NCBI GenBank assembly: GCA_965221595.1
Contig: OZ244900.1
Location: 3,100,001-3,164,000, forward strand
From: JAAXGX01 sp965221595
GTDB taxonomy: Bacteria > Acidobacteriota > Vicinamibacteria > Vicinamibacterales > UBA8438
Length of the DNA: 64,000 nt
Direction of reading: 5' to 3'
Part shown: in pieces, positions 54,895-63,366 of the stretch
How positions within the stretch are numbered: the first letter of the stretch is position 1
Layout: the number at the start of each line of letters is the position of its first letter
The notes under the pieces: model-generated
The model's input: the letters and a program-made list of their open reading frames with translations, nothing else
What the model was told of the DNA's origin: nothing
Databases searched by the model: none
Translations under genes and position numbers: made by a program

Positions 54895-55269
54895 TCAGGA
54901 TCCCGCGCGCAGGGCCCCCACAGCCAGCAGCGCCCAGCCGGCGATGAGGCACAACCCCCCGATGGGCGTGACCGCCCCCAGCCAGCGGGTGCCGGTCAGC
55001 ACCAGCAGGTACAGGCTGCCCGAGAAGATGACGATGCCGGCCACGAAGAGCCACCCGGCCGCGCTCACCCACGCGGCGGGCCAGCGCGCCGCCGCCCAGG
55101 CCACGGCCAGCAGCCCGAGCGCGTGGATCAGGTGGTAGCGGACGCCGGTCTCGAATACCGCGAGCAGGTCCGGCGTCACCCGCGCCCGCAACCCGTGCGC
55201 GCCGAACGCCCCCAGCACGACGCCCAGGCCGCACAACGCCGCACCCGCCGCGAACCAGCCGGCCACCAT
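54895..55269 (-). CDS. DUF423 small membrane protein
   Basis: A 124-residue inner-membrane protein with four helices. The family motif is GLGVVLGAFGAHGLRARVTP (residues 15-34), then FETGVRYHLIHALGLLAVAW and IFSGSLYLLVLTGTRWLGAV, and a final helix GGLCLIAGWALLAVGAL. DUF423 (YgdD-like) proteins are widespread and of unknown function. ATG 55269 lies six bases after a TATCAT box, which favours a leaderless message. Confidence 0.88.
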   Translation of the reverse strand: MVAGWFAAGAALCGLGVVLGAFGAHGLRARVTPDLLAVFETGVRYHLIHALGLLAVAWAAARWPAAWVSAAGWLFVAGIVIFSGSLYLLVLTGTRWLGAVTPIGGLCLIAGWALLAVGALRAGS

Positions 55270-55275
55270 GCCGTA

Positions 55276-55281
55276 ATGATA
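55276..55281 (-). promoter_or_regulatory. -10 box (TATCAT) of the DUF423 gene, leaderless type
   Basis: TATCAT on the minus strand is separated from ATG 55269 by six bases (TACGGC). No ribosome-binding site fits between. Confidence 0.45.
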
Positions 55282-55333
55282 GCAGGGCGGCGGCCCGCGC
55301 CGGTCTGCCGCCTCCAAGGCACGGCGCGCCGGA

Positions 55334-56356
55334 TCAGCGCTCCCGCTCCTCGGCCCGTGCCCCGCTCAGGCTGTTCGGCAGGCCGTAGTTGCCCTCGTGG
55401 CAGGCGTACTCGTACAAGTCGTACTCGTCGTCCCGGTGCAGGGGCAGCGAGGCGGTCCAGGGCGCGGCGTAGACCCCGGGGTCCTCGATGGTCACGTCGT
55501 AGCGCAGGCGGCCCGGCTCGACGAGGGTGAAGCGCTCGACCACGCGCATGCCGGCGCTCTGCGGAATCGCCTTGAGCGTGGCAGTGGTGGAAATGCCGGT
55601 GGCGATGGTGCCGACCTGCGCGGCACGGTAGTTCGCCACCTCCACCACGAGCGTGGTGTCCTCCCAGCGGCCGCGGGAGTCGCCGTTCCACAGCCGGACG
55701 TTGCCATCCAGGGCCGGGGCGTCGCCGAGCGGGCTGAGCGGGATGATGCGCGGCTCGTGGATCATCTCGTACAGAATCGCCACGTGGTCCGGCGTCTGCA
55801 GGATGCGGTAGGCGTTGTTGTAGCCGGCCGGGAACATGCCGCCCGGCACGCCGCGCGTGATGCAGCGCTCCCACGGTGTGTGGTACGTGTAGGAATCGGT
55901 CAACCGGACCAGATTCTGTCGCTTCCGCTGCTCGGCTGCCGGCAGCACCGGCACGCGCCCGCTCGGCGGGTCGATTACGAGGGACCGGCGCAGCGCGCTA
56001 CGCTTCGAGGAATGCCCCTCGCCGTCGCCCTCACCGAGCAGGCGCGCCAGCCCGCCCGGATTCGGCCCCGTGATGCCGCGCAGCCCCTGCGGCGTCACCT
56101 CCAGCCCGGGGAACCAGCGCTCCAGGGCGGCCAGGCGCGCGGGATCCTCCGCGGCCGGCACCTCCAGCGGTGTGCGGTCGAAGTTCACCCACACGCCCTG
56201 GATGTCGGGCTGGCCGTCCGGTGTGCGCGGCAGCGCCGCGCGCTCCGCGGCGGGCGCGGTCGCGGGCGGCTGGCCGGCCGCCCCCGCAGGCGCGACGCCA
56301 ACGGCCGCAATCAGGACGCCCGGCACGCCGAGCGCTCGCAATGATGAACGGATCAT
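55334..56356 (-). CDS. secreted DLQGxW-family protein, copy 7
   Basis: A 340-residue exported member. The signal (RALGVPGVLIAAVGVAPAGA) precedes TPDGQPDIQGVW, where the usual L is I. It is also the only copy with a long insertion carrying EGDGEGHSSKRSALRR before SLVIDPPSGRVPVLP. Other blocks are WERCITRGVPGGMFPAGYNN, VAILYEMIHEPRIIPLSP, WNGDSRGRWEDTTLVVEVAN and YACHEGNYGLPNSLSGARAE. ATG 56356 has GGGAGG eight bases upstream and a possible -10 (TACGAT) before that. It is divergent from a PQQ-type dehydrogenase gene; 74 bases separate the start codons. Confidence 0.85.
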   Translation of the reverse strand: MIRSSLRALGVPGVLIAAVGVAPAGAAGQPPATAPAAERAALPRTPDGQPDIQGVWVNFDRTPLEVPAAEDPARLAALERWFPGLEVTPQGLRGITGPNPGGLARLLGEGDGEGHSSKRSALRRSLVIDPPSGRVPVLPAAEQRKRQNLVRLTDSYTYHTPWERCITRGVPGGMFPAGYNNAYRILQTPDHVAILYEMIHEPRIIPLSPLGDAPALDGNVRLWNGDSRGRWEDTTLVVEVANYRAAQVGTIATGISTTATLKAIPQSAGMRVVERFTLVEPGRLRYDVTIEDPGVYAAPWTASLPLHRDDEYDLYEYACHEGNYGLPNSLSGARAEERER

Positions 56357-56397
56357 CCAGAACCTCCCGACCAGCATCGTACACCCGCCATTGGTCA

Positions 56398-56403
56398 TAT
56401 AAT
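56398..56403 (+). promoter_or_regulatory. -10 box (TATAAT) of the PQQ dehydrogenase gene
   Basis: A perfect TATAAT lies 27 bases before ATG 56431, with a GCGAGG leader site. It shares the 74-base divergent region with DLQGxW copy 7, so the two may be co-regulated. Confidence 0.55.
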
Positions 56404-56430
56404 CGCCGTACTTTCGGAAGCGAGGCAGCC

Positions 56431-58599
56431 ATGACATCCAGTCGTCGATCCATTCAGTGTTGGCGCGCGGTAGCGGGCATCCTGGCCGGGGCCGCCGTCT
56501 GGCTCGGCGCGCTCGACCTGTCGGCCCCCACGGCCGCGGCCCAGGAGCCGGAGCGGGTGCCGGCCGGCTACACCGTCGACCAGGCCGACGCCGGACTCGC
56601 CGCCTACCGGCAGCACTGCGCGACCTGCCACGGCGAGAATCTCGACGACGGACCGTTCGCGCCCCCGCTGCGGGGCATCGTGTTCCGCGAGAAGTGGCGG
56701 GTGCGCTCGGTCGAGGCGCTGTACACGGAAACCGAGTCGACGATGCCGCAGGACCGCCCGGGGTCGCTCGGCACCGAGACTTACGTCGCCCTCCTGGCGT
56801 TCCTGCTCCAGGAGAACGGCGTCGAGCCGGGCTCGGACGAGCTGCCCGCGGACCTCGACGTGCTGGCGACGCTGGCGCCCGGCTGGCGCTCGCAGGGTGG
56901 CGGCCTCTCGGCCGGCGCCGTCCTGCCGCCCGTGCCCGTGCGCCGCAATCCGCTCGACGGCATCCGCCCGGTGACCGACGCCATGCTGCGGGACCCCGAT
57001 CCCGGCGACTGGCTGCTGTGGCGCCGCACCTACGACGCAGCCGGCTACAGCCCGCTGGATGCCATCGACACGACCAACGTCGACCACCTGCGCCTGGCCT
57101 GGTCGTGGGCGCTGCCGGGCGGGCCTAACGAGTCGACGCCCGTGGTGCACGACGGCGTCCTGTTCGTGCACGGCTACGGCGACGTGGTGCACGCGCTCGA
57201 CGCCGCCAGCGGCGACCTGCTGTGGGAGTACGTGCGCCGGTTGCCGCGGGACGTGGCGCCGAGCCTCAAGCGGGGTCTGTCGATCTATGGCGAGCGGCTC
57301 TACGTGCCGACCTCGGACCTGCACGTCGTGGCCCTCGACGTGCGCACCGGCACGGTCGTGTGGGAGACGGCGGTCGGCCAGCCGGGCACGCGAACGCGCA
57401 TGACAGGGGGCACGCTGGTGGCCGGCGGCACGGTTATGGTGGGCACCACCGGCCGCGCCGCGGGCGGCAACCACATCGTGGGACTCGACGCCGAGACCGG
57501 GGCGGAGCGCTGGCGCTTCAATACCATCCCGGCGCCGGACGCACCCGGGGGCAACAGTTGGAACGGGCTGCCGTACGCGCAGCGCAACGGAGGCTCGGTC
57601 TGGATTCCGGGCAGCTACGACCCCGTGCACAATCTCGCCTTCTTCGGACCCGGCAACACGTACGATACCGGTCCGCTCCGCAACCCGGTGCACCAGGAAG
57701 GGATCACGAACGACGCCCTGTACCTCGACACCACACTCGCCATCCGCCCTGACACCGGCGAGCTGGCGTGGCACTTCCAGCACCAGGCGAACGGCCAGTG
57801 GGACCTGGACTGGGCGTTCGAGCGGCAGGTCGTCGAGCTGCCGGTCCGCGGTGTCCCGACCAGCGTGGTCGTCACCGCCGGCAAGCAGGCGATCTTCGAC
57901 ATCGTCGAGACGGCGAGCGGCCGCTACCTCTCGTCCATCGACCTCGGCCTGCAGAACGGCATCACGGCCATCGATCCGACCACCGGTGCCAAGATCGTCG
58001 ACCCGCGGCTGATTCCGGGCGACGGCGAAACGAAGATGGTCTGCCCGCACGTCGGCGGCGGCCGAAGCTGGGCGCCCACGGCGTACGACCCGCGGACGAA
58101 GATCGTCTACGTGCCGATCATCGAGGCCTGCATGGACATGGTACCGGTTGCCGCGGGCGAGCGCGGCAGTCTGTCGACCGGCGTCCGCTGGACGGTGCGG
58201 CCGCGCCCCGAGAGCGACGGCAACTACGGGCGCGTGGAGGCGGTCAACCTGGAAACGCAGGAGACCGTGTGGATAGCCCGCCAGCGCGCCCCGCAGACCA
58301 CCGGCGCCCTCGTCACAGCCGGCGGACTGCTGTTCGCCGGCTCGCTGGACCGGCGCCTCAGCGCGTACGATGCCGCCAGCGGCGAGCGACTGTGGGCAAC
58401 GCGCCTGAACGACGTCCCGAACGCCCCGCCCATCAGTTTCGCGGCGGGCGGGCGGCAGTACGTGGCCGCGATAGCCGGCGCCGGCGGCTACTTGACCGGC
58501 GCCTATTCCGTGCTGGCGCCCGAGATCCGCAATCCCACGGACCGGGCCGCCACGCTGTGGGTCTTCGAGGTACGGGGCGAGCGGGGCAACGCCGACTAG
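56431..58599 (+). CDS. cytochrome c / PQQ-dependent alcohol dehydrogenase-like protein
   Basis: A 722-residue exported quinohaemoprotein. After the signal (VAGILAGAAVWLGALDLSAP), an N-terminal cytochrome c domain has CATCHGENLDDG (near residue 70). The propeller domain follows with the blade motifs LRLAWSWALPGG, VVHALDAASGDLLWEYVRRL and HIVGLDAETGAERWRFNTIP. WIPGSYDPVHNLAFFGPGNT and TKIVYVPIIEACMD then correspond to the PQQ-pocket strands of methanol/ethanol dehydrogenases. The haem domain is N-terminal, whereas classical quinohaemoprotein dehydrogenases have it C-terminal. It probably oxidises an alcohol in the periplasm. Divergent from DLQGxW copy 7. Confidence 0.87.
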   Translation: MTSSRRSIQCWRAVAGILAGAAVWLGALDLSAPTAAAQEPERVPAGYTVDQADAGLAAYRQHCATCHGENLDDGPFAPPLRGIVFREKWRVRSVEALYTETESTMPQDRPGSLGTETYVALLAFLLQENGVEPGSDELPADLDVLATLAPGWRSQGGGLSAGAVLPPVPVRRNPLDGIRPVTDAMLRDPDPGDWLLWRRTYDAAGYSPLDAIDTTNVDHLRLAWSWALPGGPNESTPVVHDGVLFVHGYGDVVHALDAASGDLLWEYVRRLPRDVAPSLKRGLSIYGERLYVPTSDLHVVALDVRTGTVVWETAVGQPGTRTRMTGGTLVAGGTVMVGTTGRAAGGNHIVGLDAETGAERWRFNTIPAPDAPGGNSWNGLPYAQRNGGSVWIPGSYDPVHNLAFFGPGNTYDTGPLRNPVHQEGITNDALYLDTTLAIRPDTGELAWHFQHQANGQWDLDWAFERQVVELPVRGVPTSVVVTAGKQAIFDIVETASGRYLSSIDLGLQNGITAIDPTTGAKIVDPRLIPGDGETKMVCPHVGGGRSWAPTAYDPRTKIVYVPIIEACMDMVPVAAGERGSLSTGVRWTVRPRPESDGNYGRVEAVNLETQETVWIARQRAPQTTGALVTAGGLLFAGSLDRRLSAYDAASGERLWATRLNDVPNAPPISFAAGGRQYVAAIAGAGGYLTGAYSVLAPEIRNPTDRAATLWVFEVRGERGNAD

Positions 58600-58664
58600 C
58601 ACCCGCAGCAGCCGCGCAGGGACCTGAACAGACCCGCCTGCATCCAAACCGTGCCGCCCCGTCG

Positions 58665-59102
58665 ATGCCTGACATGCTGGGTCCGGGACGTCGGATTCTC
58701 GCGGCGCAACCCTTCAGCCTGCTCGTGGGCGCCGAACTTCTCCAGCTCGGGGACGGGTGCGCCACACTGAGGATTCCCATTCGCGACGAGCTGAAGCAGC
58801 AGCACGGATTCGTGCACGGCGGTGTCGTCAGCTATGCGGCGGACAACGCACTGACCTTTGCGGGCGGCAGCGCGTTGGGAGCCGCTGTCGTGACTTCCGA
58901 GTTCAAGATCAACTACCTGAGACCCGCGCAGGGTGAGTCGCTGGTCGCCCGTGCCGCGGTCGTGCACAGCGGACGAACCCAGGCCGTCTGTCGCTGCGAA
59001 GTGTTTTCCTCGGAACGCGGCACCGAGCGCCTGTGTGCTACCGCACAAGGCACGATTGCCAAGCTCGCCACGCCCGCGGATGCGCCCGGCCGACCCGACT
59101 GA
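58665..59102 (+). CDS. PaaI-family thioesterase (hotdog fold)
   Basis: A 145-residue cytosolic hotdog-fold protein of the PaaI/YigI type: LRIPIRDELKQQHGFVHGGV, with the family's HGGV motif; then SYAADNALTFAGGSALGAAV, TSEFKINYLRPAQGESLVAR and AQGTIAKL. Such enzymes hydrolyse acyl-CoA thioesters, for example phenylacetyl-CoA-derived ones. The Asp in YAADNALTF is at the usual catalytic place. It follows the PQQ-type dehydrogenase by 65 bases, converging on the next gene. Confidence 0.86.
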   Translation: MPDMLGPGRRILAAQPFSLLVGAELLQLGDGCATLRIPIRDELKQQHGFVHGGVVSYAADNALTFAGGSALGAAVVTSEFKINYLRPAQGESLVARAAVVHSGRTQAVCRCEVFSSERGTERLCATAQGTIAKLATPADAPGRPD

Positions 59103-59119
59103 GACTCGCTCGTGGAGCC

Positions 59120-61273
59120 TCAGGGCAGTGCGAAGACGTACAGCGCATTGCCGCTCTGCGGGTGATGGACGTCGTGCGCCAGCGCGCGCGGCGCCAGGCG
59201 CGGGCTGCCGCCGCCCAGGCCTGTCGATACGGCGACGTACTGCCGGCCGCCGGCCCGGAACGTGATCGGAAAGCCCTGGACGGACGTCCCCAGGCGTACC
59301 CGCCACAGCTCCTCGCCGGTCTCCACGTCGAACGCGCGGAAGCGACGATCGAGGTCGCCGACAAACGCCAGCCCGCCGGCGGTCGAGAGCACGCCGGTCA
59401 AGAAGGTCGGCCGCTGCTCGACGCTCCAGACCTCCTCCAGCGTCTCGGCATCGAAGGCCGCCAGCTTGCCGAGGTTGCCGTCGGTGCCGGGCATCTCGTG
59501 GAACGGCCGCGAGCTCATCCCGACGCCGCCCGAGCCCAGCTCCAGGGGCACCTCGCGGACGGCGATTTCCATGCACGTCTGAGCCAGCGGCAGGATCAGC
59601 AGCCCGGAGCCGGGGTGGTAGCTCATCGGGTGCCAGTTCTTGCCGCCCGCGGTGCTGGGACAGGCTGGTACGAGCTGCTCGAACTGTGCCTCGACGATGT
59701 CCTGCCGGTAGGTCACCTCCCCCGTCTCGGGATCGATGCGGTCGAACACGTTCTGATGGACGGCCTCCTTGTAGCCCAGGAACTCGCCGGTCTCACGGTC
59801 CAGCTTCCAGAGGATGCCGTGCTTGCCCGCGCTGAAGACGGCCTTGCGGCCGCCCACGTCGACCAGCACCCGCTCGTACACCTCGTCGAGGTCGAGGCTC
59901 TCGGCCGGCACGTGCTGGAAGTACCAGTCGAGCGTGCCGTCGCCCGGCCGGAGAGCCACGGTCGAGTTGGTGAACAGACCCGTGTCCTCCATGGTCATGC
60001 CGCGGCTGACGGCGGCCCACGGCTTGGCCTGCGCCACGCCGAAGTAGACCAGGTCGAGCCCGGGGTCGTAGCTGCCGGTTATCCACGTGTCGCCGCCGGC
60101 GCGGAGGTAGTCGGGCACGTCGGCCCACGTGTTCCCGCCCGGCTCGTCCGAGCCGGCTGTGGTGTGGAACCGCCAGCGCAGCTCGCCCGAGGTGGCGTCG
60201 TAGCCGCTGATGAAGCAGCGCTGGCGCGTGAACCGGTCGCAGCCGCTCAGGCCCTGCACGATGGTCCCGTCGACCACGATGGGCCCGCTCGTGTTGCGGA
60301 AACCGTCCGCCTGGTCCGCGATTACCGTGTCCCACGCCTTCTCGCCCGTGCGGGCGTCGAGCGCGATGAGGCGGGCGTCGGGGGTGGCCAGCAGCAGCCA
60401 GTCGCCGTAGATCGCCAGGTTGCGGCTGGTGCCCGAGTAGCCGCTGGTCTCCACCGCCACCCGGTACTCCCAGATGAGGTCGCCTGTCGCAGCGTCCAGC
60501 GCCTGCACGACCGGACCGATGCCCGCCACGTAGAGCACGCCGTCGTAGGCGATGGGCGAAGGTGCATTCCAGCCGCCCTCGTTCATCGCCCAGATCCAGG
60601 CCAGCTCGAGTTCGCCGACGTTGCCGCGGTCGACCTCCGCGAGCGGGCTGTAGCTCCACGCCTCGTAGTTGCGGCGGATCATCAGCCAGTCGCCGTCGTC
60701 CGGCTGCCGCAGCATGGCGTCGGTGACGGGTCGGAAGTCCTCGACCACACCGGCCACCGTGACGCCAGCCTCCGGCGCCGGCCGGGCGGACCCGGACGCC
60801 GCCGGCGCAGGGGGCGGCCCGGGCGCGGCCTCCGCGGCGGCGGGTTCTCCGCTCGCCACCGTGCCGATAGCGACGGCCGTCGTCGCGGTCAACGGCACGT
60901 CACCTGCCGGCGCGCCGTTCGCCTGCAGCAGGTAGGCGACGACATCGACGTACGCCTCGTCCGCCAGCGCGGGCTCGTCGGGCGGCATCGAGCTGCTGAT
61001 GCGGTCGTGGAGGTCGCGCGTGCGCAGCTCGCCCCAGAACCGCAGGAAGCTCTCGCCCGCGAGCGGCGGCGCCTCGAAGCTGCCCTGCAGGTTCGCCTGG
61101 TGGCAGCGGGCGCAGGCCTGCTCGTACACGACGCGGCCAGCGGCCGCCTGCGCGGCCGTGTACAACCCGTTCGCGGACTGCGCCGCGGCGGTGGTCCCGG
61201 CGGCGGCAGGCAGCAGGACGATGGCGGCCGCGGTCGCGGCGCGCCGGGCGTATCCCAATCGTGGTGTCGCCAT
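59120..61273 (-). CDS. cytochrome c / PQQ-dependent alcohol dehydrogenase-like protein, second copy
   Basis: A 717-residue exported quinohaemoprotein related to the one at 56431. The signal (ATAAAIVLLPAAAGTTAAAQ) is followed by CARCHQANLQGSFEAPPLAG, then an Ala/Pro-rich linker (EAAPGPPPAPAASGSARPAP, residues ~158-177). Propeller blades follow (LELAWIWAMNEGG, VVQALDAATGDLIWEYRVAV, LIALDARTGEKAWDTVIADQ) with ITGSYDPGLDLVYFGVAQAK and GLLILPLAQTCMEIAV. The linker distinguishes it. Its ATG begins two bases after the SMP-30-like gene's stop, so they form an operon: a dehydrogenase with a possible lactonase. Confidence 0.87.
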   Translation of the reverse strand: MATPRLGYARRAATAAAIVLLPAAAGTTAAAQSANGLYTAAQAAAGRVVYEQACARCHQANLQGSFEAPPLAGESFLRFWGELRTRDLHDRISSSMPPDEPALADEAYVDVVAYLLQANGAPAGDVPLTATTAVAIGTVASGEPAAAEAAPGPPPAPAASGSARPAPEAGVTVAGVVEDFRPVTDAMLRQPDDGDWLMIRRNYEAWSYSPLAEVDRGNVGELELAWIWAMNEGGWNAPSPIAYDGVLYVAGIGPVVQALDAATGDLIWEYRVAVETSGYSGTSRNLAIYGDWLLLATPDARLIALDARTGEKAWDTVIADQADGFRNTSGPIVVDGTIVQGLSGCDRFTRQRCFISGYDATSGELRWRFHTTAGSDEPGGNTWADVPDYLRAGGDTWITGSYDPGLDLVYFGVAQAKPWAAVSRGMTMEDTGLFTNSTVALRPGDGTLDWYFQHVPAESLDLDEVYERVLVDVGGRKAVFSAGKHGILWKLDRETGEFLGYKEAVHQNVFDRIDPETGEVTYRQDIVEAQFEQLVPACPSTAGGKNWHPMSYHPGSGLLILPLAQTCMEIAVREVPLELGSGGVGMSSRPFHEMPGTDGNLGKLAAFDAETLEEVWSVEQRPTFLTGVLSTAGGLAFVGDLDRRFRAFDVETGEELWRVRLGTSVQGFPITFRAGGRQYVAVSTGLGGGSPRLAPRALAHDVHHPQSGNALYVFALP

Positions 61274-61275
61274 GG

Positions 61276-62292
61276 CTAGCGTGCCTTGAAGCGGGCGATG
61301 CGGTCGGCCTGGACCGAGCCGACCCAGATTTCGTCGCCAACCTCGATGGCCGTGGTCCCCGAACTGAACACGTCGTTGTACGGGTGGCGGACGATCTCCT
61401 CCACGTCCAGCGTCCGCGGATCGACCCGGGCCACGTTCGAGGTGCTCATCGGCATGCCCTTGCTGCCCTGACCCGTGGCGAGGATCGAGCCGTCGGGCTG
61501 CATGCGGAGGTTGTCGATGCGGAACTCCGCGGCCGCCTCGGCACGCTGGATCGGTGTCTGCCCGCGCGACAGCCGCACGAAAGTCTGCGTGCCCCAGGCC
61601 CCGATGTAGAACCAGCGCCCGTCCGGCGAGATCTCGATGCCGTTCGGCCCGGACGTCTCGCTGCCGGGCACCATCTCCCAGCCGGTCCCGGTATGCCACT
61701 CCCAGATGGCGCCCGAGAGCGTGCCCGTCATCAGCGGCTCGATGGGCGCGCCCAGGTTGCGGAAGCTCGTGGCCGCGAAGCCCCCCTCCGGCAACGCGAC
61801 CACCGAGTTGAGGTTCAGCGGCTCGGGCGCCACCGCGCACCCGATCCAGGTGAGCGCCGGCGGCGCGGCGCTGACGTCGAGTTCGAATACCTCCACCGAC
61901 TCGCGGATGCCGTGGTGGACGGCGTACACGGTGCGCACCACGCCGCCGCCCGGGGCCACGTAGAGCCCGTGCGTGTTGTCGATCGGCACGGGGCCGGGGC
62001 ACGTGTCGTAGGTGGCGCTATCGAACCGCTCGCGCGGCGACGCCGTGGGCAGCAGCACGGTGCTGCTCAGGTCGCGTGTGTCGATGACGCGCAGCCCGCC
62101 GCTGCCCTCCGGGTAGCTCGACACGAGGACCCACGGGGTTCCGGGCACCGCCACGAGGTCCTCGGGCCCCACCTGGCCGCAGATGAACTCGACATCGCCC
62201 ACCGGCTCGCAGTCCTGGGCGCGCGGCGCGGCCACGCCCCCCTGCAGCACGAAAGCCGCGGCCAGCACGAGCAGCGTCAGCGTTCTCGTCAT
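61276..62292 (-). CDS. secreted SMP-30/gluconolactonase-like beta-propeller, copy 2
   Basis: A 338-residue exported paralogue of the gene at 39651. The signal (LTLLVLAAAFVLQGGVAAPR) is followed by VEFICGQVGPEDLVAVPGTP, VIDTRDLSSTVLLPTASPRE, VVRTVYAVHHGIRESVEVFE and GPNGIEISPDGRWFYIGAWG. The blade order is the same as in copy 1. A lactonase or metal-binding role is inferred from the SMP-30 family. It is the first gene of the pair with the PQQ-type dehydrogenase at 59120, with only two bases between stop and start. Confidence 0.8.
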   Translation of the reverse strand: MTRTLTLLVLAAAFVLQGGVAAPRAQDCEPVGDVEFICGQVGPEDLVAVPGTPWVLVSSYPEGSGGLRVIDTRDLSSTVLLPTASPRERFDSATYDTCPGPVPIDNTHGLYVAPGGGVVRTVYAVHHGIRESVEVFELDVSAAPPALTWIGCAVAPEPLNLNSVVALPEGGFAATSFRNLGAPIEPLMTGTLSGAIWEWHTGTGWEMVPGSETSGPNGIEISPDGRWFYIGAWGTQTFVRLSRGQTPIQRAEAAAEFRIDNLRMQPDGSILATGQGSKGMPMSTSNVARVDPRTLDVEEIVRHPYNDVFSSGTTAIEVGDEIWVGSVQADRIARFKAR

Positions 62293-62462
62293 GTCACAAG
62301 ACTCCTTCCGAGGGTCGGCTCGATCCTTGTGTCCAGCATCATACGTCGGCCCGCGGCCGGGGAGAAAGGACCGGTGCTGGACGGCCGCCGGCTCCCGGAA
62401 ACGTCCGGGCGGCGGCGGCGGCAGCAACGAGAGAAGGCAGGGAGGAAGTGTGCCGCCCGCGC

Positions 62463-63356
62463 TCAGGGGGTGACCGTGACGGCGACCTCGGCCGTGGTGG
62501 CCAAGCCCCCGTCGTGGGCGATGGCGCGCAGCACGTAGGCACCGGGCTCGGCGAAGGTCGCCTGCGTTACCCAACGCCCGTCCTCGGGAGCGGGCGGGGT
62601 TACCCAGCCGGGCGACCAGGGCGACTGGCCGATATCCCGCGTGTCTTCCCAGACCTTGATCTGCGGAGGATCGAAGGCCACCGCGCCGGCGCCGCGATAC
62701 ACGAACCAGGACAGCCGGTGCCCCGTCGCGGTGTCGGTCGTGAAGCGGCCCGGGTGGCGCGGGCTCGACGCGGGCATCGACCGGGCGCGGGGCCGGCCGT
62801 CGTCGGTCGACACCGCAACCAGCTCCAACGGCTCACCGGCGCGCACGGTGCGCGTCGCACCGCCCTCGACGGCCAGGGTCGGCGCCTCGTTGACGGCCAG
62901 TTCCGGGGTCGTGCCGGCCCCGCCGCCCGCCCCGTAGTTGGCCTGGACCACCAGGTCGTCGATGAAGTAGTCGCGCTTGAGCGTGGCGTAGGCGCGCTCG
63001 GTCCGGCCGTGGGTGGTCAGCGTCCAGACGAGCTCCCGCTCGCCGAAGTCGGCCGGGACGCGGATGCGGAACACGAAGCGGTTGCGCCGCGGGTAGAAGT
63101 GCGTGGGTTGCCCCTGGTCCGGACCGCCCGGCTCGATGTGATTGTCCGGTCCGACCGGCACGTCGATCACTTCCTCCCAGTTCCGGTTCATGTAGCCGAA
63201 CACCAGGTTGAAGGACCCGTCTGCGTTCTGCTCCCAACCTTCGTAGGCAGGTGCAATGGTCTGTCCGGTCGAGTACGACGGCTGGGCGGGCGCGACCGCC
63301 GGCATCGCGAGCGATGCCGACAGGAGCAGCCCGAAACCCGCGGCGCTGACCCTCAT
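62463..63356 (-). CDS. secreted GPDNHxEPGGPD protein, module partner, copy C
   Basis: A 297-residue exported paralogue of those at 30840 and 36829. The signal (AAGFGLLLSASLAMPAVAPA) is followed by APAYEGWEQNADGSFNLVFG, VPVGPDNHIEPGGPDQGQP, FYPRRNRFVFRIRVPADFGE and LVWTLTTHGRTERAYATL. A variable middle (RPRARSMPASSPRHPGRF) and a C-terminal PKD-like part (FAEPGAYVLRAIAHDGGLAT) end it. The 5' neighbour, 10 bases away, is the third cytochrome/monooxygenase-like gene, so the pairing is kept in all three copies of the window. Confidence 0.82.
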   Translation of the reverse strand: MRVSAAGFGLLLSASLAMPAVAPAQPSYSTGQTIAPAYEGWEQNADGSFNLVFGYMNRNWEEVIDVPVGPDNHIEPGGPDQGQPTHFYPRRNRFVFRIRVPADFGERELVWTLTTHGRTERAYATLKRDYFIDDLVVQANYGAGGGAGTTPELAVNEAPTLAVEGGATRTVRAGEPLELVAVSTDDGRPRARSMPASSPRHPGRFTTDTATGHRLSWFVYRGAGAVAFDPPQIKVWEDTRDIGQSPWSPGWVTPPAPEDGRWVTQATFAEPGAYVLRAIAHDGGLATTAEVAVTVTP

Positions 63357-63366
63357 GGCGCGTCCC

